Source of the DNA: MWBF01 sp040772005
GTDB taxonomy: Bacteria > Chloroflexota > Anaerolineae > CG2-30-64-16
Assembly (NCBI GenBank): GCA_040772005.1
Contig: JAXGYZ010000003.1
Span: 770,168 to 834,167 of the forward strand
DNA: 64,000 nucleotides
Direction: 5' to 3'
The position numbers and the translations under genes were made by a program. Shown here piece by piece: positions 54,340-64,000 of this stretch (position 1 is the first letter of the stretch; each line of letters begins with the position of its first letter). Below the pieces are notes generated by a model. That model made no database searches and had not been told where the DNA came from. It saw nothing but the letters and a program-made list of their open reading frames with translations.

Positions 54340-55456
54340 GCCGGGTCTCGATCCGGCCACGGAGGGCCTCGCCCGCCGCAACCGCCGTGCGCAGCGCCAG
54401 CCAGCCTGCGTATGCCAGCTTCGCGCGGGGCGCCAGGACGGTCAGCGTGGTCATGGCGCGCCGCCACGCGCGACCGGGACGTTCGTCGCCCAGGCCCCAG
54501 AGCGCGCGGCCCGCCCGGTCATCTGCGCGGCGCTGGAGCCCGGCCATAACCTCGGACGGCACGGGTGTCCCCAGCCAGGCCGCGGCCACGGCCAGCGTCG
54601 TCTGGACGGCCAGCGCCAGGTTCCAGTCGCCGGCCAGGCGCACGACCTTGTCCCAATCGAGCGCGGGGCTGGCCGCCAGCCGGTCCACGTCCAGCAGCCA
54701 GATGAGCCGCAGGTCGCGACTGTGGTGCAGCGCCAGGTGCGCAGCCGCGTGGACGAGCATGACGGCATGGTCGGGCCGCCATGCGGCGAACCCGGTCACG
54801 GGCTCCGCACCGTCCCATACCTCGGCCATCGGGATGCGGTCGATGTAGTAGGGCATCTCGAGCAGGGCCCAGTGCAGCTCGACCAGCAGGCCCCCGTACT
54901 GCGGTCCCGTGCCTGCGAAGGGCAGCTCGGCCCGGAAGCGTCTCAGCCGTTCGCCCAGGAGCCCGCGCTGCGGGAGGTTGAGCTCGCGAAAGCCCAGGTC
55001 GACCAGGACCGCGCGTGCGGCCTCCACCTGGTCGCTCGGCGCCAGGAGGTCGAAGTCGCTGACGGGCCGCTCTGCCGGGCTGTCGTACACGGTGCGTCCG
55101 GTGGCCGCGCCCTTGAGCAGCGCCACGCGCACGCCGGCTGCCGTGAGGCTCGCGGTCAGGTTCGTCAACGCGGCCTCCTGGAGCAGCGTGCGGGTGGCTG
55201 CGGCCTGAAACATCTCGACCAGCGCGGCCTGCGCATCGCCGGGCAGGCGCGGCCAGGCTGCACTGTCACGCAGCCGCAGGTACATGAGGGGCATGACGCC
55301 GTGGTCGTCTAACGCGGGCGCGACGGCGGCGAGGTCGCCCGGTAGCGGTGCGGTCGGTTCCGGCCGCGTCACGCGCAGCGCCGCTCCCAGCCAGACTAAC
55401 CAGTCAGCCGGCAGCGGCGCTTTCGCTCGCAACTCGAACGGTGAGAAGGTCGTCAA
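54329..55456 (-). CDS. Nucleotidyltransferase-fold protein (NTP_transf_5-like)
   Basis: The 375-residue protein contains RVALLKGAATGRTVYD followed by RPVSDFDLLAPSDQ, the Lys-Gly and Asp-x-Asp pattern of the uncharacterised nucleotidyltransferase family PF14907. The remainder is mostly helical. It begins 6 bases after the Wzc-like kinase stop and overlaps the S26-like gene, forming one translational unit with it and the HprK-like gene. These genes often accompany exopolysaccharide or peptide-modification loci, but the reaction is not known. Confidence 0.85.
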   Translation of the reverse strand: MTTFSPFELRAKAPLPADWLVWLGAALRVTRPEPTAPLPGDLAAVAPALDDHGVMPLMYLRLRDSAAWPRLPGDAQAALVEMFQAAATRTLLQEAALTNLTASLTAAGVRVALLKGAATGRTVYDSPAERPVSDFDLLAPSDQVEAARAVLVDLGFRELNLPQRGLLGERLRRFRAELPFAGTGPQYGGLLVELHWALLEMPYYIDRIPMAEVWDGAEPVTGFAAWRPDHAVMLVHAAAHLALHHSRDLRLIWLLDVDRLAASPALDWDKVVRLAGDWNLALAVQTTLAVAAAWLGTPVPSEVMAGLQRRADDRAGRALWGLGDERPGRAWRRAMTTLTVLAPRAKLAYAGWLALRTAVAAGEALRGRIETRHAA

Positions 55457-55462
55457 GGGGTG

Positions 55463-57163
<1,701 letters not shown>

Positions 57164-57199
57164 TACACCAATTACCCCCTCAACAATTGTAACCGGACG

Positions 57200-57228
57200 A
57201 TTATAGCCTATTCATGCAAAGTGCGCAA
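57200..57228 (-). promoter_or_regulatory. Candidate promoter of the Wzc operon
   Basis: On the minus strand TTGCGC (57228-57223) is followed after 17 bases by a perfect TATAAT (57205-57200), about 37 bases before the Wzc start codon. It lies between a palindromic repeat and the gene, so the kinase and its three followers can be transcribed apart from the transferase genes. Confidence 0.55.
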
Positions 57229-57240
57229 CGCAGCGCGCGG

Positions 57241-57304
57241 GGCGCTGAAGCGCCTACTACGAACCCCGCACGCTAAACAGGTTTGTAGTGGGCGCTTCAG
57301 CGCC
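57241..57304. repeat. Long inverted repeat, terminator-like, after the DNRLRE gene
   Basis: Two 25-base arms, 57241-57265 and 57280-57304, are complementary with two mismatches. Each arm also holds the self-complementary GGCGCTGAAGCGCC type core. The element begins 15 bases after the DNRLRE protein's stop codon and precedes the Wzc promoter, so it is well placed to end the upstream transcript. The GGCGCT..AGCGCC form suggests an interspersed palindromic repeat family. Confidence 0.7.
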
Positions 57305-57319
57305 TCGGTGTACGAGCCG

Positions 57320-59656
57320 CTACCGCGCCCGCTGGAACGCATAGTCGTCGATGCAGAACGGCGGTGCGCCGCTTGGTGCGCCGCTCGGCGTGGCAACCAG
57401 CCAGTAGAGATACTCCTCGTTCGAGACGCGCGTCCCCCCGGCGCTCAGCGTGTAGGTCCAGGACTCGACCTCCCGCAGTTGCCAGCGGCCGTTCGGGTCC
57501 TGCGCCGGCACGGCGGCGCTCGTGGTCGTATACGTTGCAGCCGTCGGGCGATTGGCCTGCTTAGCCAGGCCGTCCAGGTAGAACGTCACCTTGCCCCAGG
57601 CACTCGCGCCGCAGAAGTAGGCCCGCAGGCCGTCGCGCGCAGCATCCGGCGTCTCGATCAGCGCGATGAGGGCCGCGTTGGCCTCGCGCAGGGTCTGCTG
57701 CAGGCTCGCGGCCAGGGCCGGGTCAGCCGTCGCGCGCGGCGTCACGTTCGCGGCGGGCGGCGCGGCCGTGGCCGCCGGCGGCCGGACCGTGGCCGTGGCT
57801 GTCGCTGCGGGCGCGGCAGCCGGCGTTGCGGTTGCGGGCGGCGGCAGCAGGTCAAGCGTGGGCACCGGCTGGACGACCCCGCTGGTCGGCGTGGGCGTCA
57901 CCACGTCCGGCGGCAGCGGCGTGTAGGTCCCGATGACCAGCGCGACCGCAGTTGCAACGGCCTCCCGGTAAGCTGCCGTCGCGCGGTTCGCGGGCGCCGG
58001 CGTATAGGTGACGACGACAGGCGATGGCGTCAGCGTCGCAATGATGGCATTATAGGGCCAGGGCGTCGCGTCCGCGTTGGCAATGGCGTCGCGCGTCGCC
58101 ATGACATAATGTGCCGCCTGGGTCAGCACGTTCTGCGGCTGCGGGGTAGGCGTGATGATGATGGGCGTCACGGCGTCGACGGGCGTCGCCGTCGGCGTGC
58201 CGGTCAGGAACGCGTAGGCCGCAGCGATGAGGGCGTCCGCGGTGGCGGTGGCTTCATTCGCCGGGGTCGGCGTGTGCGGGACGATGGGCGGCAGGCCGGC
58301 CAGGAGCGCGTTGGCCTGTGCAGTCGCCAGGTTGGCCGGCGACGGCGTCGGCGTGACGGGCCGGTAGGTCAGCGGGGTAGCCGTGCCGGTCGTGATGGCG
58401 ATGGCCGTCGCCGTCCAGGCTTCGGCGGCCGCCGTCATGATGTTCTCCGGTGTCGGCGTCAGGGTCGCGACGATCACGGCCTCGGTCGGCAGCGGCGGCG
58501 CGGTTGGCGGCGGCGCGGCGAGGTTGAGCAGCAGCTCAGGCCCTTCGCCGAAGCTGGCCGGCCCCGAGCCGCTGTCCCAGGCGAACAGCGTTTCGCCGCT
58601 GCCCGGACCGGTGATGCGCACGATGACGCCCGGCACCGCGTCGAGCACCTGTTTCTCGAGCCAGGCGAGCGCAGTGGCGTCAAGCGGAAGGACGTTGACG
58701 GTCCCTCGATCCAGGTCCGCCGGGTAAAGCGTCGGGAAGAGCGTTGCGGCCGCCGGCGCATTGAACACCTGCCGGAAGTCTGCGCGTGCGTAATCGGGCA
58801 GCGAGTCGTCTGCCAGGAGATGCACCGTCCAGGAGCCGCCGGCGGTGGGGTTGAAGCGATCGGTCTCCAGCCCGGTGAGGCGCAGGACTGCCTCGCGGAT
58901 GGGCGCGCCACGCGGGACCTGGGTCAGGTCGAAGCGCGCGGCGGCGACGAACGACTGGCCTTCGTAATAGCCGGCATACAGGTACGAGTCGCCCAGGTGG
59001 TTGCCGCGCGTCTCCTGGCTGCCCCACCAGCCGGCCGCGCCCGCGGCCGGCCGGAGCGCCATGATGCGCCCGCCCGGCTCCGCGGTCGGGGTGTTGAAGC
59101 GCGTCGCCTCGGCTGCGACGAGCTGGCTGCCTGCCGCAGGGGTGGCCGTCTCAGCGCCGGCCTCCGTCTCTGCCCCAGTCGCAGTGTCTGCGCCAGCCCC
59201 AGTCTCTGGGGCTACTGTCACCCGCTGTGGCACAGGTGTGCCTGCCACGACAGGGGTCGGCAGGCCGGCCTGCTGGCCTGCGCCGGTGCCGAACAGGCTG
59301 CTCAGCTCGCGGCCGGTCAGGTCCAGCCAGTAGAGGAACACGACCGCCGCCAATGCCAGCGCCAGCGCGCCCCACAGCAGCGCCTGCGGCCAGCGGCTGC
59401 GGCGGTGCGGCCGCCGCTGTGTCCTGGCGCTCCGCGGCGGCTCGGCGGCCGGGCTGACCGCGGGCGCGGCCACGAAGAAGGCGCAGCTTGCATGTGTGGC
59501 AGTCAGGCAGAACTCGGACTGGTAGCTCAGGTCCGGCTCCCCGGGTGGCGTCTGAGCATAACAGCGGTGTGACCAGGTCGGGTTAACGTTGGTGACAGCG
59601 CGGTCGGCGGACATGCCCAGGTACGGGCACTGGCGGCGGAGGTTCGGTTCAGTCAT
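57320..59656 (-). CDS. Membrane-anchored envelope protein with N-terminal Cys motif, DNRLRE domain and Thr-Pro repeats
   Basis: The 778-residue protein starts with a four-Cys cytoplasmic motif (CPYLGM, HRCYA, FCLTAT, SCAFF within residues 10-60), then one membrane segment (about 88-112). A DNRLRE-like beta domain follows (about 195-385; GDSYLYAGYYEGQSFVAAAR and LRLTG). Residues about 400-610 carry four or five degenerate repeats of TPTPxNxxTAxAxAxxATA type, followed by a Pro/Ala/Thr-rich stalk. The last 150 residues form a separate folded domain with Cys near CGAS and CIDD. The layout suggests an envelope or stalk protein, typical of Chloroflexota in my experience of the family patterns. It lies 10 bases after the glycosyltransferase start-side neighbour in the same operon. 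Function unknown. Confidence 0.82.
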   Translation of the reverse strand: MTEPNLRRQCPYLGMSADRAVTNVNPTWSHRCYAQTPPGEPDLSYQSEFCLTATHASCAFFVAAPAVSPAAEPPRSARTQRRPHRRSRWPQALLWGALALALAAVVFLYWLDLTGRELSSLFGTGAGQQAGLPTPVVAGTPVPQRVTVAPETGAGADTATGAETEAGAETATPAAGSQLVAAEATRFNTPTAEPGGRIMALRPAAGAAGWWGSQETRGNHLGDSYLYAGYYEGQSFVAAARFDLTQVPRGAPIREAVLRLTGLETDRFNPTAGGSWTVHLLADDSLPDYARADFRQVFNAPAAATLFPTLYPADLDRGTVNVLPLDATALAWLEKQVLDAVPGVIVRITGPGSGETLFAWDSGSGPASFGEGPELLLNLAAPPPTAPPLPTEAVIVATLTPTPENIMTAAAEAWTATAIAITTGTATPLTYRPVTPTPSPANLATAQANALLAGLPPIVPHTPTPANEATATADALIAAAYAFLTGTPTATPVDAVTPIIITPTPQPQNVLTQAAHYVMATRDAIANADATPWPYNAIIATLTPSPVVVTYTPAPANRATAAYREAVATAVALVIGTYTPLPPDVVTPTPTSGVVQPVPTLDLLPPPATATPAAAPAATATATVRPPAATAAPPAANVTPRATADPALAASLQQTLREANAALIALIETPDAARDGLRAYFCGASAWGKVTFYLDGLAKQANRPTAATYTTTSAAVPAQDPNGRWQLREVESWTYTLSAGGTRVSNEEYLYWLVATPSGAPSGAPPFCIDDYAFQRAR

Positions 59657-59666
59657 AGCAGCGACG

Positions 59667-60947
59667 TTAGCCTCGATTGCTTTCTGGATTCAGCAGCCGG
59701 TCGTAGACCTCATCCACCCGGCGGTAGACCGTCTGCCAGGAATAGCGTTCCTCGGCCCAGCGGCGGCCATTCGCCCGCAGACAGGCATTCAGCGCCGGGT
59801 CGGTCAGGAGCCGGACGGTCGCATCGGCGAAGGCCTCAGGCGTCGAGGCGATCAGGATATTCTCGCTGTTTCGCGACTCGATGCCCTCTGCGCCGACCGG
59901 CGTCGAAACGATCGGCAGGCCGCGCAGCCATGCATCCACGATCTTGACCCGCATGCCGCCCCCCGCGTGCAGCGGCACGATGAACGCATCGGCCGCGGCG
60001 AGGTGGGCTGTCGGATCGGGCACGTACCCGGTGACTTCGATGCGCGGGTCTGCGGCCAGCGCGACCACCTCGGGCGGCGGGTTCTTGCCCGCGATGACGA
60101 GCCGCGCCTCCGGCACCTGCCGGTGCACGAGCGGCAGCACCTGCCCCGCAAACCAGAGCACGCCCTGGATGTTGGGCGGCCAGAACATCGTCCCCAGGTG
60201 CAGGATGGTCGGCGGGCCCCCAGGGATGCGCGGAATCACAGCCACCTGTTCGGCATCGCCGCAGATCGGAACCACCGTGAACTTGGTCTCGTTGTCCGCG
60301 TCGTAGTAGTGGCCGGCGTCGCCCAGCAACGCCAGCAGGTGCAGCCGGTCCTCCTCCGTGACGGTCAGCACCGCATCATACGCGGCCAGCATCTGCGCCT
60401 CGTAGCGCGCAAACGCGCTTGCCTCCCGCCGGATGACCAGGCGGCGGAGCGCGTTGCTCTCGGTGTCCGCCATGCGCCGGGTGAGCAGGTAGATGGCGTT
60501 GTGTTCATCCAGCACCGTTGCCGGTCGCCGCGGTTGCTTGCCGTTCTGGCACGCCGCCTGACCTGCCGCAAGCTGTCCGTACCCCGCCATCGACAACTGG
60601 TCCGCGTGAACCACCTGGAAGGGAACCGCTTCCGTGAGACGGCTCAGCGTGCGCGACATCTCGGCAATTTCGTCGCGCGCCACCACCATGGGTGAGTTCG
60701 TCAGCAGACCTTTGACGGCTGCGCGGGCATTGCGCCAGGCTGAGCGCTGCATGGGAATGGCATGGACGCCCGCACACAGGCCGGCCAGGTGCTCGACGGC
60801 CTCGCGGGTGTCATCGGGCCGCACGAAGGACACCAGTGTGACGTCGTGCCTCTCCGCCAGATGGCGCAGCATGTGATAGGCGCGCACCTTCGGCCCCGCG
60901 TCCAGGGGGTAGGGCAGCACCTGGGTCAGAAAGAGTATCGCAGACAT
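59667..60947 (-). CDS. Glycosyltransferase, GT4-like
   Basis: The 426-residue protein begins MSAILFLTQVLPYPLDAGPKVRAYHML, the opening of GT4-type transferases with a glycine-rich acceptor loop. The nucleotide-sugar part has TILHLGTMFWPPNIQGVLWF, ARLVIAGKNPP and the donor-site AAADAFIVPLHAGGGMRVKIVDAWLRGLPIVSTPVGAEGI. The open frame extends 27 codons further upstream, but the extension is unlike the family and overlaps a palindrome region, so the ATG at 60947 is chosen. It probably adds a sugar during exopolysaccharide repeat-unit assembly; donor unknown. Confidence 0.93.
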   Translation of the reverse strand: MSAILFLTQVLPYPLDAGPKVRAYHMLRHLAERHDVTLVSFVRPDDTREAVEHLAGLCAGVHAIPMQRSAWRNARAAVKGLLTNSPMVVARDEIAEMSRTLSRLTEAVPFQVVHADQLSMAGYGQLAAGQAACQNGKQPRRPATVLDEHNAIYLLTRRMADTESNALRRLVIRREASAFARYEAQMLAAYDAVLTVTEEDRLHLLALLGDAGHYYDADNETKFTVVPICGDAEQVAVIPRIPGGPPTILHLGTMFWPPNIQGVLWFAGQVLPLVHRQVPEARLVIAGKNPPPEVVALAADPRIEVTGYVPDPTAHLAAADAFIVPLHAGGGMRVKIVDAWLRGLPIVSTPVGAEGIESRNSENILIASTPEAFADATVRLLTDPALNACLRANGRRWAEERYSWQTVYRRVDEVYDRLLNPESNRG

Positions 60948-60978
60948 TCTAAGAGTCGGCTGCTGCTCTCCTTGCTGT

Positions 60979-61057
60979 CTATCCGAAAAAGGGGTAGTAT
61001 AGCCCCTTGTGGGCGTCCTGACGGGCACAAGGCCCTAGGCTACGAGTATTCGGATAG
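60979..61057. repeat. 79-bp imperfect palindrome between the small secreted protein and glycosyltransferase genes
   Basis: The ends are perfect 9-bp inverted repeats (CTATCCGAA and TTCGGATAG), and the interior is largely complementary (GCCCCTTGTGGGC against GGGCACAAGGCCC). It lies just downstream of the small secreted protein's stop codon. It may attenuate transcription within the polysaccharide operon or be a non-autonomous palindromic repeat. Confidence 0.65.
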
Positions 61058-61061
61058 ATTT

Positions 61062-61259
61062 CTAGCGCCAGACGAGCGGCAGGTAGACCGGCAGCACCGG
61101 CGGGCCCACGCGCACGACCGGCAGGTAGAGCTCCGACGGCAGCGGCGAGATCGGCGAGGGCGGCGAAACTGCCATCCCCGCCGCCCCGCTGCGCCCCACT
61201 GCCAACGCCAACACCACCGCCAACACGCCGACCAGCAACGCCTGTCCCCACCTTGCCAT
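61062..61259 (-). CDS. Small secreted or membrane protein with C-terminal YLPLV motif
   Basis: This 65-residue product starts 6 bases after the sugar-transferase stop with GGGGAAG nine bases upstream of ATG. Residues 7-28 form a hydrophobic signal-type segment (ALLVGVLAVVLALAVG), then a Ser/Pro stretch, then two similar tails, ELYLPVVRVG and PVYLPLVWR. YLPLV-type motifs recur in secreted proteins of Chloroflexota as I know them. Size and placement suggest a genuine small exported protein tied to polysaccharide synthesis; function unknown. Confidence 0.65.
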   Translation of the reverse strand: MARWGQALLVGVLAVVLALAVGRSGAAGMAVSPPSPISPLPSELYLPVVRVGPPVLPVYLPLVWR

Positions 61260-61265
61260 ATCAGC

Positions 61266-62846
61266 TCACTTCCCCTGCAACCGCAGAACCACACCCACCG
61301 TCTTCAGCAGGATCAGTGCGTCCAAATACAGGCCGGCATGGCGCACATAATACAGATCGTACTCCAGTTTTATGCGCGAGTCTTCCACTGAGTTACCGTA
61401 GCCGTAGCGCACCTGGGCCCAGCCGGTCACCCCGGGCCGGACGGCATGGCGCGCCCGGTAGAAGGGGATCTGTTCGGCCAGACGAGCGATGAATTCGGGC
61501 CGTTCGGGCCGGGGCCCGATGAAGCTCATTTCCCCGCGCAGGACGTTGACCAACTGCGGCAGCTCGTCGAGCCGCGCCTTGCGCAGCACCCGGCCGACCG
61601 GCGTCACCCGCGGGTCGTTGGACGAGGCCCAGACGGCGCCGGTCCCTTCCTCCGCGTAGGGCCACATGGTGCGGAATTTGATGACTTCGAACAATCGCCC
61701 GGCCTTGCCCACGCGCGTCTGCCGGTAGAAGAGCGGGCCCGGACTGGATATGGCGTTGGCGAGCGCGACGAACGGGATGAGCAGGCCGAGCGGAATCATG
61801 CCCAGCGCGGCAATCACCGCGTCGGTCCAGCGCTTCGCGAACCAGTAGACCCGCTCGATGGGGCCGCTGTCGTTGGCCGGCAGCACCGCGGCCAGGTTGC
61901 GTCCGATATGGTGGACCGGCACCCGTCCCAGCAAGCGTTCGTACAGCGCCGGCATGGTCGTGACCCGGATGCCCTGCTCGCGGCAGGTGACGAGGGCCTC
62001 GAATGCGCAGTCGCTCATCGCGTGCCGGTGGGTGATCGCCAGCACCACCTCGTCGACGGCCATCTGTCTTGCCAGCAGGGGCAGCTCTGCACATGCGCCC
62101 AGAATCGGGATGCCGGCAACACTGCCGGCTGCGCGCTTAACCTCATCATCGTCCACGAAGCCGACGATGTCGTAGCCGGTGCCGCGGTAGGGGTTGCGTT
62201 TCGCCTCTGTCCCGTCGGCAGCCGGCGCCGGCTCCCGTGAGACTGCATCGGCCAGCGCCAGGCCCGAGGCGCCGGCGCCCAGCACGATCGCGCGCTGCTC
62301 GAAGTTGGGCTGCACAAACAGCACCGCGTAGATGCCGCGCCACAGCCCAACGAATGCCATGGCCAGGATGCCAAAGAGCACGCTCAACCCGCGCGAGGCC
62401 AGCGGCGGGGTGAAGAACGGGATCATCTGGTAGACCACGGAGGTCAGGGCGGCGGCCCCCATCGCCGATAACATGCTGTGCGGCGCACTCGCTGCGCGGG
62501 CCAGGTCGTAGGCTTCGAGCAACTGCGCAATCACCCACCAGATGAGCCCCAGCGTCACCCACCAGCGCCAGAGCGCGAAGAACGCCTCCGGGCTGTCCAG
62601 CCACGTCGTGCGCGCAGTGAGGGCGATCACCAGCGCGGCGACCAGCAAGGCAACGTCGAACACGGCCAGCAGCAGCTTGCGCTCGGATACACGCAGGCCG
62701 ACGCTCGGCAGGGTCAGCCGCGGCAACCACGTCCGGCGACCGTCGCGCCCCAGGGGCGCTGTTGTATGAACAGTGCCGGCCGCACGGCCATTCTGGCCCA
62801 CGTGCCGGACCTGCGATTCCAGGGTCGTTACTCTCTCGTCGATCAT
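61266..62846 (-). CDS. Polyprenyl-phosphate glycosyl-1-phosphate transferase (WbaP/WcaJ type)
   Basis: The 526-residue membrane enzyme starts repeat-unit synthesis by moving a sugar-1-phosphate to undecaprenyl phosphate. Four N-terminal membrane segments (about 60-190) and a central NAD-type fold (AIVLGAGASGLALADAV) precede another membrane segment. The catalytic domain follows, with PGPLFYRQTRVGKAGRLFEVIKFRTM, an Asp-Glu pair in KARLDELPQLVNVLRGEMSFIGPRP and RPGVTGWAQVRYGYG. The ATG at 62846 has GAGGGAGA at good spacing; a GTG start at 62876 is less likely. It heads the operon segment with the small protein, the GT4 enzyme and the DNRLRE protein. Confidence 0.95.
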   Translation of the reverse strand: MIDERVTTLESQVRHVGQNGRAAGTVHTTAPLGRDGRRTWLPRLTLPSVGLRVSERKLLLAVFDVALLVAALVIALTARTTWLDSPEAFFALWRWWVTLGLIWWVIAQLLEAYDLARAASAPHSMLSAMGAAALTSVVYQMIPFFTPPLASRGLSVLFGILAMAFVGLWRGIYAVLFVQPNFEQRAIVLGAGASGLALADAVSREPAPAADGTEAKRNPYRGTGYDIVGFVDDDEVKRAAGSVAGIPILGACAELPLLARQMAVDEVVLAITHRHAMSDCAFEALVTCREQGIRVTTMPALYERLLGRVPVHHIGRNLAAVLPANDSGPIERVYWFAKRWTDAVIAALGMIPLGLLIPFVALANAISSPGPLFYRQTRVGKAGRLFEVIKFRTMWPYAEEGTGAVWASSNDPRVTPVGRVLRKARLDELPQLVNVLRGEMSFIGPRPERPEFIARLAEQIPFYRARHAVRPGVTGWAQVRYGYGNSVEDSRIKLEYDLYYVRHAGLYLDALILLKTVGVVLRLQGK

Positions 62847-62953
62847 GCCGTCTCTCCCTCTGGTCAATCCTGTCACAACCCGATTCAGTCTCGATACTTC
62901 GATGCGTCTGCGTGAGACCTGCCGGAAGGACGCGCTGGCTCCATCGATTCCGT

Positions 62954-64000
62954 TCAGTCACGTACAAGCTGTCGATACACCCGGTCGAGCGCCACCTCCT
63001 CACGCGCACGCGACTGATGATACCACAACTGGCCTGCGAGGCCCATTTCGTGCCGGCGTTGGGGCGCGGCCAACGCTTCGGCCAGGGCCGCGGCCAGGGC
63101 CGCTGTGTCGCCTGGCGGCACCACCCAGCCTGTTTTGCCGGGCACAACGTACTCGCCCAGTGCGCCGGAAGCGGTCGCCATGACGGGCACGCCGAACCGG
63201 TAGGCCGCCGCGGGCAGCGCGGATTGCGTGCCGTCGCGGTACGGCAGCACGAGCAACGAGGCCTGCCGGAACAGCTCCATGCCCTCCGCGTCATCGATGC
63301 GCCGGTTGCGCAGCTCGACGCCTCGCGGCAGCGCAGGCAGTGCCATGCCGGGAGCCAGTTGTCCGGCGATGATGAGCCGTGCCTGTACTGTATCAGACGA
63401 ACGAGTCGCATTTTGGTGACGAGCGAGCTGTTCCCATGCTGCAAGGAGGGTGTCAACTCCCTTATACGCCTCGATTCTTCCAAAGAAGATTACTACGGGT
63501 GGCTGTGCGCGGGTCCGGGCCAGCCCGGCCTGCGTCGCAAGATCGGCCACGGCGGATTCGGCTGCATGGCCCCAGAAGCCGTGCAGCAGCGGCACGCAGG
63601 TGACGCGTGCGGGTGCGAGGCCGCCTGCGATCAGGCGGTCGCGGTAGCACTCACCGTGGACGATGATATGCGCGCCGGAGCGGATGATCAGGCGGTTCCA
63701 CAGGCGGATGGCGGGGGCGAAGCGCACGCCCACGTGCGGGTCGAGGTCGTGCAGCGTGTGGACGACCGGCACGCCGCGGCGCCGGAGCGCATAGACGAGC
63801 GGGACGTTCCAGGCATGGACGCCGGTGAAATGAAAGATTGAAGATGTGCGAAGGGGACCTTCGCCCAGATTGAAGATTGAAGATTGGTTGAAGGTTGAAG
63901 GTTGAAGGTTGCTCGAACGATGCGGCTGGAGGAGGGCTGCCAGGGTGCGACGGTAGGCAGAGATGTTAAGGCCCTCACCGGCGAAGCCGGTGCCGTGGGT
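62954..64000 (-). CDS. Glycosyltransferase, GT4-like, 5' end beyond window
   Basis: The frame is open from the right edge to the stop at 62954 (349 codons). An internal GTG (63772) is not the true start, because conserved sequence continues upstream: HFTGVHAWNVPLVYALRRRG precedes PVVHTLHDLDPHVG. Family features are GAHIIVHGECYRDRLIAGG, VVIFFGRIEAYKGVDTLLAAW and the donor-site SLLVLPYRDGTQSALPAAAYRFGVPVMAT. About 30 residues near codons 29-57 from the window edge are encoded by a heptamer-repeat insertion. It is probably part of the polysaccharide operon, 107 bases upstream of the sugar transferase. Confidence 0.92.
   Translation of the reverse strand, partial: THGTGFAGEGLNISAYRRTLAALLQPHRSSNLQPSTFNQSSIFNLGEGPLRTSSIFHFTGVHAWNVPLVYALRRRGVPVVHTLHDLDPHVGVRFAPAIRLWNRLIIRSGAHIIVHGECYRDRLIAGGLAPARVTCVPLLHGFWGHAAESAVADLATQAGLARTRAQPPVVIFFGRIEAYKGVDTLLAAWEQLARHQNATRSSDTVQARLIIAGQLAPGMALPALPRGVELRNRRIDDAEGMELFRQASLLVLPYRDGTQSALPAAAYRFGVPVMATASGALGEYVVPGKTGWVVPPGDTAALAAALAEALAAPQRRHEMGLAGQLWYHQSRAREEVALDRVYRQLVRD
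63827..63914. repeat. In-frame heptamer-repeat insertion inside a glycosyltransferase gene
   Basis: GATTGAA and TTGAAGG units with period 7 (63866-63912) continue on the other side of a perfect hairpin GCGAAGG-gga-CCTTCGC (63848-63864). All units point the same way. They encode a Ser/Asn/Gln-rich stretch just before HFTGVHAWNVPLV, without shifting the frame. Confidence 0.85.

Noticed and set aside
62954..63772. A complete 272-residue glycosyltransferase starting at the GTG at 63772
   Set aside because: Conserved family sequence continues in frame upstream of this codon to the window edge, so the gene is longer and cut by the window.

Overview
The window is 64 kb of GC-rich bacterial DNA, almost entirely coded on the minus strand. 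It fits a Chloroflexota bacterium, probably a filamentous Caldilineae/Anaerolineae-type lineage. The reasons are the DNRLRE/Thr-Pro-repeat envelope protein with an N-terminal four-Cys motif, the small secreted protein ending in a YLPLV-type motif, the coproporphyrin-type heme genes, and abundant palindromic and heptanucleotide repeats. This placement is inference, because no rRNA or marker gene is present.

Region 1 (1-34.1 kb, minus) is a hybrid polyketide/non-ribosomal peptide assembly line, read from right to left. The order is a free acyl carrier protein; KS-AT-ACP-C-A-T; KS-AT-KR-T-C-A-T; C-A-T-sulfotransferase-C-A-T-E; C-A-T-C-A-T; and a fifth synthetase running off the left edge in its first A domain. 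Two junctions are 4-base ATGA overlaps and the others are gaps of 27-78 bases, so this looks like one transcript. A good sigma70-type promoter lies at 34500-34528. No thioesterase, PPTase, exporter or fatty-acyl-AMP ligase is visible. By eye, the A-domain pocket residues suggest Phe/Tyr-like, unassigned, Ile/Val, Gln (then epimerised), unassigned, Phe.

Region 2 (34.6-46.7 kb) starts with a lone plus-strand DUF72 gene and a 128-bp palindromic element. A tightly coupled minus-strand operon follows: HTH regulator, AhbD/NirJ-like radical SAM protein, HemQ, HemH, HemY, an oligopeptide-type ABC binding lipoprotein and two permeases. A YhhN-family membrane protein and an FGGY sugar kinase lie beyond it.

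Region 3 (46.7-64 kb) holds a 2041-residue alpha-2-macroglobulin lipoprotein and an exopolysaccharide/envelope locus. The locus encodes two glycosyltransferases, a polyprenyl-phosphate sugar transferase, a small secreted protein, the DNRLRE repeat protein, a Wzc-like tyrosine kinase, and a nucleotidyltransferase / S26-like peptidase / HprK-like kinase trio.

The most unusual signal is a set of short period-7 repeats, often in head-to-head clusters with small palindromes. They sit in frame inside coding sequences: in the loop just before core motif A7 in five of six complete A domains, before core motif A3 in at least four, and in the glycosyltransferase gene at the right edge.
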